Of a stretch of DNA of 64,000 bases, positions 49,099-61,388 are shown piece after piece. Both the position numbers and the translations under genes were made by a program. The stretch lies in contig CM071935.1 of assembly GCA_016081115.2 (NCBI GenBank), positions 49,644,180 through 49,708,179 of the forward strand. Direction: 5' to 3'. Position 1 is the first letter of the stretch. Every line of letters begins with the position of its first letter. The notes beneath the pieces were generated by a model, which was given only the letters and a program-made list of their open reading frames with translations, did not search any database and was not told the DNA's origin. This DNA is from Rehmannia glutinosa (lineage: Eukaryota > Streptophyta > Magnoliopsida > Lamiales > Orobanchaceae).

Positions 49099-51397
49099 TG
49101 CCATAGCTACAGTTACATTTTAAATGTTAAGCATGTTATTTTGTAATGTGTATTGTGTATTTAGCTTGGACAAATTCACTCCTATTGAGCCTTTGAATGC
49201 TCACCCCAAATATATTTCTATTTCAGATGAATGATGGAGTTGGCGGGACACGTGGAGGCGGTGACCCAAATAATAAAATTAGAACAATAAACTTAATTGT
49301 TTTTTTTTTATTATTATCTTTGATGGATATTTCTAATGTTTAGTATTTAAAATTTATCTATGGAATAGTTCTTGAAATTTTTATCTAACAGTTTTTTTTT
49401 ATATTATCGCTTTAAATGGTAATGATCTTTGGAAAATTCACGTTTATTATAAATCGCATTATTACTTTATAAGTCGTATTTTATTATGAAAATGGGATGT
49501 TACATTGGGGATCCTAATAGTGCTCACAATCAGGCTTGGACTCAGTGTGGAGCTTTGGAAATCATAAATAACATATTCAATATGCTTTTGACAAGCAGAC
49601 AAACCAAACTCGAAGAGAGTATCGAATGTGACTAAATGCATCGATTGATTGTGTTTGATTTCTTTTGCGTCAAGGGCTTGCATTCTGGGGTGATGATGAA
49701 TCAAATAATTCAATGAATCAAGGTAATTTTTGAGCTTTTGAAGTTTTTAGCTGATCATAATGGTGATATTAAATATGTTACATGTGGTGCTCCTAAAAAT
49801 CTCAAATTGATATCGCCTAGTATTCAGAAGGATATTGTGAATGCTGCTGCAGTAAAAACCATTAATATCATCATGAAGGAAATAGGGGATGCGTTATTTT
49901 CTATTTTAGTTGATGAATCTCGTGATATTTCAATGAAGGAGCAAATGGCAATTGTGCTACGTTTTGTTAATAAGAATGGTTGTATTGTTGAACGTTTTGT
50001 TGATGTTGAACATGTTACTAGCACCACAGCTCTTCCATTGAAAGAAGCAATTGATTGTTTATTTTATAGACATAACTTGAGCATTTTGAGGTTACGAGGA
50101 CAAGGTTATGATGGAGCTAGTAATATCCAAGGGAGTTTAATGGCTTAAAAGCACACCATTGGTAGTGTGATAAATGTTGTTTGGGCTTCTTCTAAATGGT
50201 GTTATATTCTTCATAAAAAAACAAGCAGAGAAATTTTTTAATGCTCTCGACAACGGTGAAATTTTAAGTGAAAGAGGTTTGAATCAAGAAACTACTCTCA
50301 AATGTCCTGGTGATACACGATGGAGCTCACATTATGATACTTTAATTAGCTTGATCACAATGTTTTCTTCTACAATCGAGCTTGTCGAGATAATTGTAGT
50401 GGATGGTGTAAGTTCTGAGCAAAAAAGCGAGGCAAAATATTTGCTGGGATTGATGCAATCATTTGATTTTATTTTTACCTTACATTTGATGAAAGTCATA
50501 TTAGGAATTACAAATGAATTGTCAAAGGCATTACAGAGAAAAGATCAAGATATTGTCAATGCCATGACTTTAGTGAAGGTATCCAAGCAAAGACTTCAAA
50601 CGATGAGAGATGAAGGATGGGATTCTTTTTATGATCAAGTTTCTTACTTTTGGGAGAAAGAAAATATTGATATCCCAACGATGGAAGATGTATTTGTAGC
50701 TCGATGTAGGTGAAGACGTAAAGCTCCAGAAGTGACAAATTCACATCATTTCTGAGTTGACTTATTCTATTCTATTATAGATATGCAACTCCAGGAGTTA
50801 ATTGATCGTTTCACTTAGACAAATACAAAATTGTTACTTTGTGTAGCTTGCTTATGTCCAGATAATTCATTCTTAGCATTTGATAAGGAAAAAATGATTC
50901 GTCTTGCAAGATTTTACCCTAAAGACTTTTCTGATGTGAAGATTGAGGCACTTGATGATCAACTTGAAACTTATATTCTTGATATGCGTTCTACCAAGGA
51001 GTTTGGAGGACTAAAAGGCATCGGAACTCTTGCACAGAAGATGGTAGAGACAAAAAAAGCATGTGGTGTATCCATTAGTCTATTTGCTTATAACATTTGC
51101 ATTAGTTCTTCCAGTTGCAACTACTACAGCTGAAAGAGCATTTTCTGCAATAAATATCATCAAGAATTGCCTACGCAATCGAATGGGAGATCAATGGATG
51201 AATGATAATTTGATTGTGTACATTGAGAAAGATATTTTTGATAATGTGGATAATGAGTCTATTAAGCAAATATTTCAGTCTATGAAAACTCGTAAATTTC
51301 AATTGTAAATGTTGGATTGTTAAAGTAATAGAGAATTTATTTTTGATGTATTGTGTACCCCATGTACAACATTTCTGGATCAGTCCCTGATTCTGTT

Positions 51398-51686
51398 ATA
51401 TTCATTTATTTATTATAAGTAGTTTAATATCTCTCATTTCACTAAATTCAATTCTAATTATAGAGGAACTTTTCAAGCTGACTACCATCCCCATGCCTTG
51501 AACTATAGTGTCAAATTCTAGTAACTATTTAATTAATCTTAAATGTCCTAATAATTTATATTGTTATTTGCATTGCATGGAAATTTATATAATTTAAATT
51601 TACGGATTATCCAGTCAATTTTACACCAATTTTATCAAATCAAGCCTTTCAAATATATAACTTGTGAATCTATATACATATATAGA
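51398..51686. other. Spacer between the hAT and Mutator elements
   Basis: AT-rich sequence without a recognisable gene. It ends in a short TA-rich run (TATATACATATATA) next to the Mutator terminus. Confidence 0.6.
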
Positions 51687-51742
51687 GGGATGTGATCTCA
51701 TGTGGCAGCCTCTTACCATGTGGCAGTGTGGACAGATCACAT
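51687..51742 (+). repeat. Left terminal inverted repeat of the Mutator element
   Basis: GGGATGTGATCTCATGTGGC to AGTGTGGACAGATC. It pairs with the inverted sequence at 61315-61369. The exact outer border is obscured by TA repeats. Confidence 0.78.
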
Positions 51743-52040
51743 CCATCCATCCTAATCAATCAATGGTTCAGATTAGGCCTAAAAATACATCATTTGCAAA
51801 TCAGTAACTATCAAAATGATGTAAAAATAATACCATATTTAATTACCTAAAATCAAGGGATATATTCAATATCACTTTTCCATAACAGACACACCTAATC
51901 ATGAGCCAAAAAGAAAAAATGGATTCACATTCTTCTTCACTCTTCATTGACGAAAATCCAGCAGGGGAAAAAGAAATCTGCACCAAATTCACGAAAACAG
52001 TCCTGTTTGCCATTTTTGAATAACGAAGAAGGTGTACGAC

Positions 52041-55000
52041 ATGGGCGATCAGTACAGTCAGTCACACCAAACTGACATGTTGATAGACAATCCAGATGAA
52101 ACCTGCGATTCAGGGGCGTTTTGTCCTGGTATGTGCGTTTCTGTTGCGAAAAATAACAAATTTTCTTTGTTCATCCTGTCAACGTTATATGACAAAATCT
52201 TACATCGTAAATTTTGGTTTATTTTGGTGTATAAAAATGAAAAGGATTGTGTACATACTATAGTACAATAGTGCATGATTTACTTGCTATTTGACATGGT
52301 ATGCGTTAATGCCTACTGAGGTATAAAAACATTGGAAAAAATTGTACACAGTAAGTGTAATGTTGGTGTATGTATATGTATAATATTGTGCACATATAAG
52401 CATGCAATATGGAGTGGGATAATACTTATTTGATGGTAAGTTGTTATGCTTGTTTTGGTAAACAAATGTTTGTAATATTATGCCATGGAAGCATCATTTG
52501 GTTTATAGATATGTACGTTTTCGTGCTAATATAAAATGGACTATGGCGTGTTTGGATGTTTATTTGAGAGTAACATTGATACTTAAATTGGTATAAAAAT
52601 ATCTTCCATATGTTACATTGGAAGCATATGTTGGTGTATACATGTGCATACTTTGGTGTTTTATAATAACAAATAAGGTATAAATTAATTACATTACAGT
52701 ATCCTGAAATGATATGTTGGTGTACACTTGTCCAATATTTGGTGATAATATAAGCATTCAGTAGTGCATTGTTAGATGTTTAATTGAGAATATTGTATAC
52801 TAATATTGAAAATATTGTATATTTTGAAAATTATTTTGTGTATACATTTGACTGATTTGGTGTACAAATATGCAGAATCTAATGATGAAAGTATCCAACG
52901 CGTTGGAGTGCAAGAGCGCCTAGTAATATCCCCCGAATCTACCAAATATTGGATACCTGAAGTAGAACAAGATAAAATACCACGAATAGGCATGCAATTT
53001 GTCAGTTTGGAGAAAGGTGTTGAGTTTTATAGGGAATATGGTAAAGATAAGGCTTTGACATATGAATAAGGACGTCAAGGAAATTTAAGAACCAGGAGAT
53101 CCGTCTGCAATACATTGTTTGTAACAGAGAAGGGTACAAACAACCATTATCTATGGGCGGTGTGGAAGAAAGCAATTCACACAGAAAACGAATCAGAGTT
53201 TCAAACCGCTGTGGGTGCAACGCCAACTGCATACTAGAATACACAATGAATGGTGCATACACTATAAAGAATTTCGAAGAGCGCCACAATCATTCTTTAA
53301 ATTCGAAATCGTACCGACATTTTCTTAATGTGAATCGGAATTTAAATTTTGGACACAAACAATTCATTATCAATTGTTCAAAGGCCAACATAGGCAGTTC
53401 GAAGACACACCACCTATTCAGGCAAATGGTTAGTGGATTTTCACAAGATTGTGCATTACCAATTGATTTCAAGATTTTCAAAAGAGATTTGAAGGCATAT
53501 ATAAGAGGTGCAGACGCACAGTTAATAATCGACAAATTCTTGAAAAAAAGGAGACGTGTCCAGGAATGGCCTTTAGTTATGATGTGGACGAACAAGATCA
53601 ACTAACGAGACTATTCTGGGCAGACCCTATTTCGGTGTGAAATTATGAAATGTTCGGGGACGTTATTTCATTCGGTGCCACTTACAACACAAACAGGTTA
53701 ATTGGTGGAGCAGAAATGGGGCATATATATCACTACATGTGTACATATATAAATAATGTTATAATAGTTCGATTGTGGTATAAATATATAAATGCGATTG
53801 TGCCCAAATAAGTTACAATTATGCATGGTATAATGTTTATTACTTGCTGCTTATTTAGGTTTTGATATATTGTACCCTGAAATTAAGGATTGCAGTGAAC
53901 AAATATAATAACCTTGGTGTATACACATAGAATACATGGTATATAGTTACTATGATATTGATGTCTGCCAATGTTTTGTTTACTCAGGTACAAAATGGTT
54001 TTTTCACCGTTCACGGGGATTGACAACCATCGTCATTGTGTAACGTTCGCTTATGGATTGCTATTGAAGGAAGATGAGGAATCCTATGTATGGTTATTCA
54101 GAATTTTTGTTGGAAACCATGCGCAAGGAGCCATACTACATTGTGACCGCTCAGGATCCGGCGATGAAGAACGCATTTCAAGTAGTTTTCAAGACCGCAA
54201 GACACCGCTTATGCATGTGGCACATAATTGAAAAAGTTAGCACCAAAGTGGGACATACATTGTTCAAGAATGATGAATTCTTACGTCATCTGAAATCAGC
54301 GGTTTGGGATGAAAAAAATGAATCAACTGAGTTTGAAAAATTATGGCATTCAGTCATGACAAAATTTTGATCTAAAACATCTGTGGTTTACTAAAATGTT
54401 TGAAATTAGAGAGAGTTGGATCCCTGCTTATTTTCGAGATGTTCCCATGGGGGGGGGTTTGATGCGGACTGCATCACGGTCTAAAAGCACGAACAGTTGG
54501 TTTGGTGGTTTTACAAATCCACAAGTAAATTTCGTAGAGTTCTTCATGCACTTTGACAGCGCAATGGAGTCGCAACAACACGCAGTGCACAAATTAAATA
54601 ACAACAGTGACACCCATATTCCAGAGTGCAAGACACCATTGGACATTGAAAACATGCGTCAACATTGTACACACGTGCTATTTTTAAGAAAATAAGCCTA
54701 GAGATTGCAACTGCGTGTTACAAATGTTCAGTGCACATGGTAACTAGGTCAGGTAGCAGCTCTTCCTACTCAATAAAGGACGAATATGATGCTATTTTCA
54801 ATATATTGTACTGCAAGGAGGAAACAATTGCGGTGTGTAACTCCAAAATGTTCGAAATGCACGGTATTTTGTGTCAACATATATTTGTTGTATTCCAGGA
54901 ACTCAATGAAATTCCCAAGAAATAAGTGCCTAATCGATGGATGAGACTAGCATTCATACATCCGTCAACAATAAGTGGGCAACTATACTAATTCAACGGT

Positions 55001-55370
55001 GGTCAAGAAGCAGCTACAACAATAAATGAATTGTGGTCAACCTTCCACAAATACGTCTTGCAAACGGTAGAGTGGAAAAATTGGCTGACTTAGCACGCTT
55101 ATTATCTGAACACAAGAACAAGTTAGCCCACGAAAAAGAGGAACAACATGACGGTGGTAATGATGCACTCTTTGAAACTTACTGCGACTCTAGTTCTCAA
55201 ATGGAGAGTATTACCACCACAACAGGCTCGTAACAAGGACAGCGGGAGCCAGATTAAAAGCAGGATACAGAGCCAAAAGGATAAGGCATCCGTGCAAGCA
55301 CCAAACTAAAGAAAGTGTGGCACATGCGGTAAAATTGCATCACACAACAGCCGTACATATCCCGAACAAC
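52041..55370 (+). pseudogene. Mutator transposase, FAR1-type (three exons, damaged)
   Basis: Exon 1 52041-52128 (MGDQYSQSHQTDMLIDNPDE), intron to 52875, exon 2 52876-53696, intron 53697-53987, exon 3 from 53988; all junctions have GT...AG and join in phase. FAR1 DNA-binding region: IGMQFVSLEKGVEFYREYG, then a frameshift and stop near 53050-53069, then RIRVSNRCGCNANCILEY and FEERHNHSLNS. The MULE core reads GDVISFGATYNTNR/YKMVFSPFTGIDNHRHC; the usual first catalytic Asp is Gly (53674-53676). The second Asp is kept (QDPAMK, 54155-54157). The SWIM finger is VCNSKMFEMHGILCQHIF, with one Cys changed to Ser. More frameshifts lie near 54100, 54365 and 54690. A C-terminal KCGTCGK knuckle remnant is near 55315. 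Confidence 0.85.
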
Positions 55371-56170
55371 CTACAGAATGAGAAAACCCTTTTCCCGTAT
55401 TTTCAATGTTGTGCTTTCAAAAAACTGATATCAAATATTTGTCTTATATTAGTTGACGTCATTTATTGTCTATTTGAATGCCATTTCTATTCTAAATGTG
55501 CATCATTTTTATGTCCATATGACTGAATCAATAAAAAACTTGCCCTAAACCATAAATGCTTTGAGAGTATAATTGCTATATGCGTGCCTGTTTATTGTTA
55601 ATTATACATAATGTAATCAGTAATTATGCGCCAATTTGTCCTGTCTTTTGTTTTTTGGTATTTTAATATCGTTCTCAATTTCAAAAACTATATGTCTGTA
55701 AAAATACTACTAAATGTTTACCAACTCAACGTTAATTGTACGTTTTAATATAAATTGAGTCTTAAATTTTAAAAGGATTACATTGAAATCCAAAAACTAA
55801 AAATAATTATAGTACTACAGTACACAAATTGCTTATAAATTATGCATTGACACGATTCGATAACACCTACAACATAATAGCAAAAACTCCATTATAAACA
55901 TGTATATACCAAAAAATTAATAAACATATACCACAATGCTATTAATTGTGTACTGTTTATTCACTAACCATAAGGCATAAAAAAAGGTCATCGCTTAAAA
56001 ATAGAGAACATATTTGCATAAGATTGTTCTTAATAAGTCACCAATATATTGTCAATTTTGCATTGAAAAACCATAGTCTAGTCTAATATAATACTAAAAA
56101 CATACTTAGACACTCCGTCTAACAAAACAAACCACCTATCGATAACCTACTACTTGCCACTAACAAATTT
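55371..56170. other. Spacer between the two convergent genes of the Mutator element
   Basis: AT-rich with no supported ORF. It should hold the 3' ends of both transcripts; AATAAA-like words occur (AATCAATAAAAAAC near 55527). Nothing else recognised. Confidence 0.55.
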
Positions 56171-59100
56171 TTAAGCCAACCCAAGAACCCTGCCTTTCTC
56201 TTGGTTCAGGTCATGCATCAGAATTGCATGGCAATATAACGTCCTTAGTCGTGCAAATTCCGTAGCGTCGCCCTTGTCAAATCCACAATCCCATTTCTTC
56301 AATGCTCCCCCCATGTAGGTCTCCATATGACGCATGGCATAGACCCCGCAATCGATTTTGTTTTGCGCATCCTTCCACGACATGGCAAGTCTTATTGGGA
56401 GACATTTTTCAACATTACGCGCTGACTGATAATACCCACGTGCTTGCAGATATCAAGAGAACAGATCCAACTGAAAAACACATAAAAACAAAATTGCCAA
56501 AAAAAAATGATGTTAACATCAAACAAGTCAACCAAAGAAAAGAAAAAGGCAGCAGCAAATGCATTTGTATGTCACATAACAACTAACAGTATACAAACAA
56601 TCGCCTAAATGATACCAATCCACACCTATATTTTCATCAATTCACATCCACAATTAAAATAAAAACAGAACTAACTGTATACCAACTATTTGCTAATTGT
56701 ATACAAACTTATAGCTAAGTTGTCAGCAATTCATTTCCATAATTAAAAAAAAACAAAATGGGCCAAAAAATATAAGCGAGACTTTACCAGTTTCTCCGGC
56801 ATTCGTGTGTACTTGTCGCAACTTGTTCCACCATCTGAAGAGATGTCCAAAATGTGACAATACTTATTCTTTATGTTGATGCAAATAACGAAAAGGTGCC
56901 ACCCCTTTATAATCAGGAAGAAGAACTGAAAAGCATTCCATATATATAGACTCATTAAATAGAACTGGGTAACAACAAAAAAAACATACACTTCTACAAA
57001 ATTATACCATCTCAATGGCCTGCAAATTGGCCGTTGTTGGGTCCACAAATTCCAAATTAAATGCATCCGAAAACAATGCCAAAACCCTTTCATCTGGCAA
57101 ATCATGTGCAGGTGACACTACAGAGTATAACTGCATATCGGAAAAAAACAATTATAACTTTCACTTTACCCGTTGTCCCCCTGAATGAGAAAAACAAAAA
57201 CACTTTGCAATATATAAAATGTGCTCCATGATATAAGTGGATATACACCAGAATATAAGTAAATATGCATCACATAGCTGTTCACCCACCGTTATTGATT
57301 GTGCACAATTTAGTTACTAAACCTATATAATGACACGTCTAATATTACCACATGATATAAGTAAATGTACACCAAGATATAAGTAAATTTGCATATCAAC
57401 TTTGCACCCCCTTCGATTGAATGTGCATCAGTTAATCACTAACAGTATACAATAATACCTCTAATATTACATCATAATAAAGTAAATATGCATCATGGTG
57501 TTCAACCCCCTATAGGCACATATTAAAAATTGCACGTCGTTGAATTAACTATTAACACCCCAAATTAAAAGATAGACATACCGTCACCATATTCATCTGA
57601 AAAAACCTCGGGGTGGGGGGAATTAGCATCCCCGCTTCCTCCATCTCATTCAACATTTTCATCCACACGTCAATAACGTTTGCAGATATGTACTCCCCGG
57701 GCCTCATTGTCTCCAAATCTTCTCTAATAAGAATATTGTCTCCCATCCTAAAAAGAACCTCGGTTCTACAGATATTGAACAAAAAAACATTACTAACAAA
57801 CTAATAAAAATAGAATTTATAAAAGAGGCTAACTGAAAACCACACATTAAAAAAACGCGTAACCTTATAGCCCCAACATTATCAAAGACCCACTTGGCAA
57901 CAAAATTGTGAATCTTGTTCATCTTCTGGGTAAAGTCGACTTGTTTAGAGTGAAAGGGAGACAATAACATCACGATTTTATGTTGCTTCCTTGTACTCTT
58001 CCGCATTTGAACAGCTGAAGTACTCTGCTCGCTCCCCTCTGCTTCAGCCGGCTGTTCAGACCCCACCGCATCATCACCGTTCCCCCCACCAATACCATCA
58101 TGCCCATCATCACCTTGCCCCACACCAACAATCCCCTGCAAAAACCATGAAATTAAAACAAAGGCAAAACAAATGGAAGAAAAACATATATAAAAAAGGG
58201 ACTCTTACACCCTCAGCCTGCGGCTGCTCCTCAACCGGGTTCTCCTTGGAGTATTTACGCGATGTCTCCAAAACGTTTGGCCAGTTTGCAAGGTTTGCTT
58301 CCTGCGTCACACTAATACTGAAATTGGGGATGTCATTAGAGCTTTTCTTGAACTCCTCCTGCCGATGGGTAGCCTGTTCAACCTTCTCCAGTGCAGCTAT
58401 ATTTTTGGGGTTGCTCCAAAACGCGTTAATCTGCTGAGTTTCACTAGCAATGGGTGCCCCAGCAACGGTGTCTTCCCCCGCTCTATCCCAGAAAAAACAT
58501 ATGAACTTCCTAGCTACATCTTCGATTTTCCCAAAATCATCATTCGAAGCCAGCTTCCGAGAGGCATTATTTAAAATTACAATAATGTCCATTACGTCGG
58601 TGGTTACCGTCGCCAGCTTGGACAAAAGATTGCCAACATAACCATGCACCAACATAAAAATAATAGTCAACTTTTTCATACTCATTTAATTGAATCTTGA
58701 TGCATAAATAGCTATCAAATTGTATATAAGAATATAAACTGTGCACCGTATATGATTGGAACTAATATTGTACCAAGTTGTAACTAACTGAACATTTGTC
58801 TATTAATAATGTTACCATTTTGTAACCAGACAACAAGTCATCTCTTATGACAAAAAATATCATTAACTAATTAACATTACACCATTTAATAACTAACCTT
58901 ATGCATTCTTGTTGCTAACATTATGCCAAAATATATCTACGTTACTCCATTAAATAACTAACAAATAACATATACACTACATCTACCCCCCAACTCAAAA
59001 GCATAATACAAAATAAAACTCATCCGTGACCGAAAAGCATACTAAAAAGTAAAAGTTTGGAACCTGCACACCACCAGCATTGAATGTTGGGTTCGACGCC

Positions 59101-59955
59101 GGATGATCGTTACGCGGTCCAGGAGCTTGCATACCACCAACATTTGTTGAGGCTGGAAGCGGCTGATCATTTCGCGATCCAAAAGGTCCGGCCTCGTCAA
59201 TTGCGCAATCAATGTATCCTAGTCCATAACCTCCGCATTTCATTTTGGCAGTATTCCTATCCCGAATGCTTTTGATTGTCAACGACCACACACACGGGAC
59301 CACCCTCGGGGAAACACGAATAGTCAGTACAACTCTATCCATATAGAACCCGTATGATATAAAACAGAAACATTGTTAATATAGTTGATATTGTTTAAGT
59401 CAAATAAAATGGACAAATTCTTACAATTAAAAAAAGCAACGGCCCATTGAAACTCTTCTTATTTGTTGACGTCCATTTCTCTCGACTCTCTATCAAAGTC
59501 ATCATAGTGTGCTCGCACCAATTTATTTTTGGGATATTGACAACGTTCTCCAAGCTTTTCATGAAAAGTGTGTTAACGTATCCGCCCTGCATATTCCCAA
59601 TTATCTGTGCATCGACTAGAGCTATAAAATCCCTCTTGAACCATATACCCCCCTCAGCATCCTCCAACATCTTTGCAGAAACCTCAACAACCGTAATAGT
59701 ATATGACCCATCTGCATTTAATTCTTCAACGTTTAAACCTAACAAGCTCCCGAAGCCCATTTCAATTACAGCTCTAGTCTGAAAATTGTTGAGACGACCC
59801 AATACGCCCGATAGAACAGTATGCATAGATCTTGTCTTCAGTTTGGACATCGAAGCTTTCAAAGCAGATTTGGCAGTCTTGGATCTCTAATTAACATTAC
59901 GCGCACCCTCGCTTGGCCCTGGAGATGTTGGTCTTTTCCTATTTTCTCTTGCCAT
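56171..59955 (-). pseudogene. Ulp1-like C48 cysteine protease gene of the Mutator element (eight exons, two nonsense codons)
   Basis: SUMO-protease-like gene carried by the transposon. Exons on minus, from splice-like borders: 59955-59425, about 59337-59064, about 58685-58209, 58136-57864, 57765-57582, 57130-57008, 56925-56788, about 56488-56171. Exon 1 has RLNNFQTRAVIEMGFGSLLG, resembling the N-terminal domain of plant Ulp1/mobile-domain proteins. The protease core is in the last three exons: His in KGWHLFVICINIKNKY, Asp in CHILDIS, Gln and Cys in QNKIDCGVYAMRHMETY. All catalytic residues are present. Stops are at 59889-59887 and 56455-56453; otherwise frames are open, suggesting recent or partial decay. 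Borders of exons 2 and 3 are the least certain. Confidence 0.82.
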
Positions 59956-61314
59956 TGAACCTGATATTGAGAAATATTTGAGAAACATTACACTGTATAC
60001 ATGAACTATATTAAAGAATGCGAGACTCAAGTGCAATGTACAAAAAAAAACACCAACTAAACTAATTTTGCATTGAATGTACTCTAACTGTATACGAAAA
60101 TAATATTATTTAAACACCATTTGTATGGACATTATATACAAATTACCAAACTTATCAATGCATCAAAACACATACTTATGACATTATAACAATACTAAAT
60201 ATGCACCAATAAATATATCCATGACTTTTTTTTTGGTGCAGGGGTTATATAAAACACCACAATCTATTTAATTATATGCGAAAGGTAAGAAAACATATAT
60301 CATTCCAAATTAAAATGTACACCAAAATAACAAGGGTGATTCACCAAATAAATACACAAAAGAAAACTAATTTAGCGCTGTAGGAACTTTAATTGTATAC
60401 CAAAATAATATTATTTAAACACTATTTGTCATTATGGATTTCATGGACATTATATACATATATCCTGTCTTTTTTTTTCTAATTCAGGCGTTGGACAAAC
60501 AATAACACAAAAGATTTAGCTATGTACCAAAAGTACTAAAAGATATATCATGCTTACGTAAATGTACACCAAATAAACAAGGAATGATTTCCCCAAAAAA
60601 GGAACCAAAACCCATTTTCAATAACATAAATATTACACAATCCATGAACTAAATATACATTGTTTTTACCTAATTTTATACAAAAATATCTCTACCAAAT
60701 CTGCAACATTTCGCACAAAATATAATTCCATAAGCAAAAAAAAGGGGAGACTGTAAAAATCGAAGAACAAAATCCCTAGGAATTTCAAAATTTAAAAAAA
60801 ATTGCGTGCTCTACTTACTGCAACTAACTCCCAAAACCCAGAAAAAACATCATCATGATTTGACATAAAAGGTAGAAAAATTAAAGGATAAACCATTTCT
60901 TCAAAAATCTACAACCAAAAAATTGAAAAAATCGAACCAGAGTCTAACCTTTACCAATACTACCAAGGGCGTTTTGGATTTTTATGTCGAATGAACCCTG
61001 CCAAGCTTCGACACTGACACATAAGTTTTGTTCTCGGCAGTCGAGCGATAGAATGAAGAAGAAATAGAAGAAACGGCGGACTGGAAGAATGAAGAAGAAA
61101 GAGACGGGAAAAAGGGGTTTTGATTTTGTGTGAAAAATAAGATTGCAAAAAAGCGGGAAAGATTAAATAAAATCCCAAAAAAAGGGGGGTTATTGGGAGT
61201 TACCAAAAACTGCCGTGTGATTATGTTGATAAAATGCCCATTGTGCCCTTAAATGGGCTATATTCAATATAAAAAAAATTCGAAAAAACATTGGCCTTAG
61301 TATTACACAGGATA
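59956..61314. other. Subterminal region of the Mutator element, right side
   Basis: AT-rich leader and promoter side of the protease gene. It contains a direct repeat: GTATACGAAAATAATATTAT (60091) and GTATACCAAAATAATATTAT (60398), both continuing TTAAACAC.ATTTG and followed by TGGACATTATATAC. Short minus-strand frames at 60960-61206 are low-complexity (Ser/Phe-rich) and show no recognisable domain. Confidence 0.55.
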
Positions 61315-61369
61315 ATGGCTTAGATTGGTCCACACTGCTACATGGTAAGGCCCTTGCCACATATGATCC
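61315..61369 (-). repeat. Right terminal inverted repeat of the Mutator element
   Basis: Reads GATTGGTCCACACTGCTACATGG to CACATATGATCC on plus and pairs with 51687-51742. Followed by TA repeats to about 61386. Confidence 0.78.
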
Positions 61370-61388
61370 TATATATATATATATATCT

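Larger units (their letters stand above)
47347..49504 (+). repeat. Solo LTR inserted in the hAT transposase
   Basis: Starts TGTAGTACCCAAGAAATTGG and ends GGGATGTTACA, flanked by TTGGG on both sides (47342-47346, 49505-49509). Removing it with one copy of TTGGG restores the frame KNMLGDPNSAHNQAW. No PBS, PPT or internal ORF is present, so it is a solo LTR. Length (2158 bases) and the GATGTTACA end suggest a Ty3/gypsy Tekay-like element, which is inference. TATA-like CTATATATACCC is near 48110. Confidence 0.88.
46801..51308 (+). pseudogene. hAT transposase, DUF4371/TTF-finger type (broken)
   Basis: Cut-and-paste transposase related to plant ZMYM1-like/TTF-type hAT proteins. The N-terminal part (PILLEPLLEFEEDMERYFKR) and a TTF-type finger (FTKFGKKSRHFNSDWFTQYA, AFCLCCYLF) end at the LTR insertion in ...KNMLG/DPNSAHNQAW. 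DUF4371 follows (49738-50148: FLADHNGDIKYVTCGAPKNL, ILVDESRDISMKEQMAIVLR). A deletion and frameshift near 50150 remove the YYVHCFAHQLQL-type region. The middle is at 50174-50713 (GLNQETTLKCPGDTRWSSHY). The C-terminal dimerisation region (ATTTAERAFSAINIIKNCLR) ends with its stop at 51308. Stops at 50713 and 50818 and a shift near 51060 confirm a pseudogene. Confidence 0.88.
46572..51389 (+). mobile_element. hAT DNA transposon (DUF4371 type), interrupted by a solo LTR
   Basis: The left end CAGACACGGACACACAAA and the right end, inverted CAGGGACTGATCCAGAAA, form degenerate hAT terminal inverted repeats. Flanking 8-bp duplications are ATTCTATT (46564-46571) and ATTCTGTT (51390-51397), one mismatch. 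Inside is one transposase gene on plus, split by an LTR at 47347-49504. Family assignment rests on the protein (TTF-type finger, DUF4371, C-terminal hAT dimerisation region) and the 8-bp duplication. Confidence 0.88.
51687..61369 (+). mobile_element. Mutator-like element with transposase and Ulp1-like protease (KI-MULE/Kaonashi type)
   Basis: Ends form an imperfect terminal inverted repeat: GATCTCATGTGGCAG.CTCTTACCATG on the left and, read inverted, GATCATATGTGGCAA.GCCTTACCATG on the right, both continuing with AGTGTGGAC. It lies between TA-rich runs, so a 9-bp target duplication cannot be defined. Inside are two convergent multi-exon genes: a FAR1/MULE transposase on plus and a C48 protease on minus. 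MULEs carrying Ulp1-like genes are known from several plants; this is one of them, with some inactivating changes in both genes. Confidence 0.85.

Noticed and set aside
47347..49504. Intron of the hAT gene
   Set aside because: The segment starts TG and ends CA, is flanked by a 5-bp TTGGG duplication and has LTR features; it lacks GT...AG borders.
56171..59955. Ulp1-like gene as a host SUMO protease gene
   Set aside because: It lies within the terminal inverted repeats of the Mutator element and has two nonsense codons; the KI-MULE explanation is simpler.
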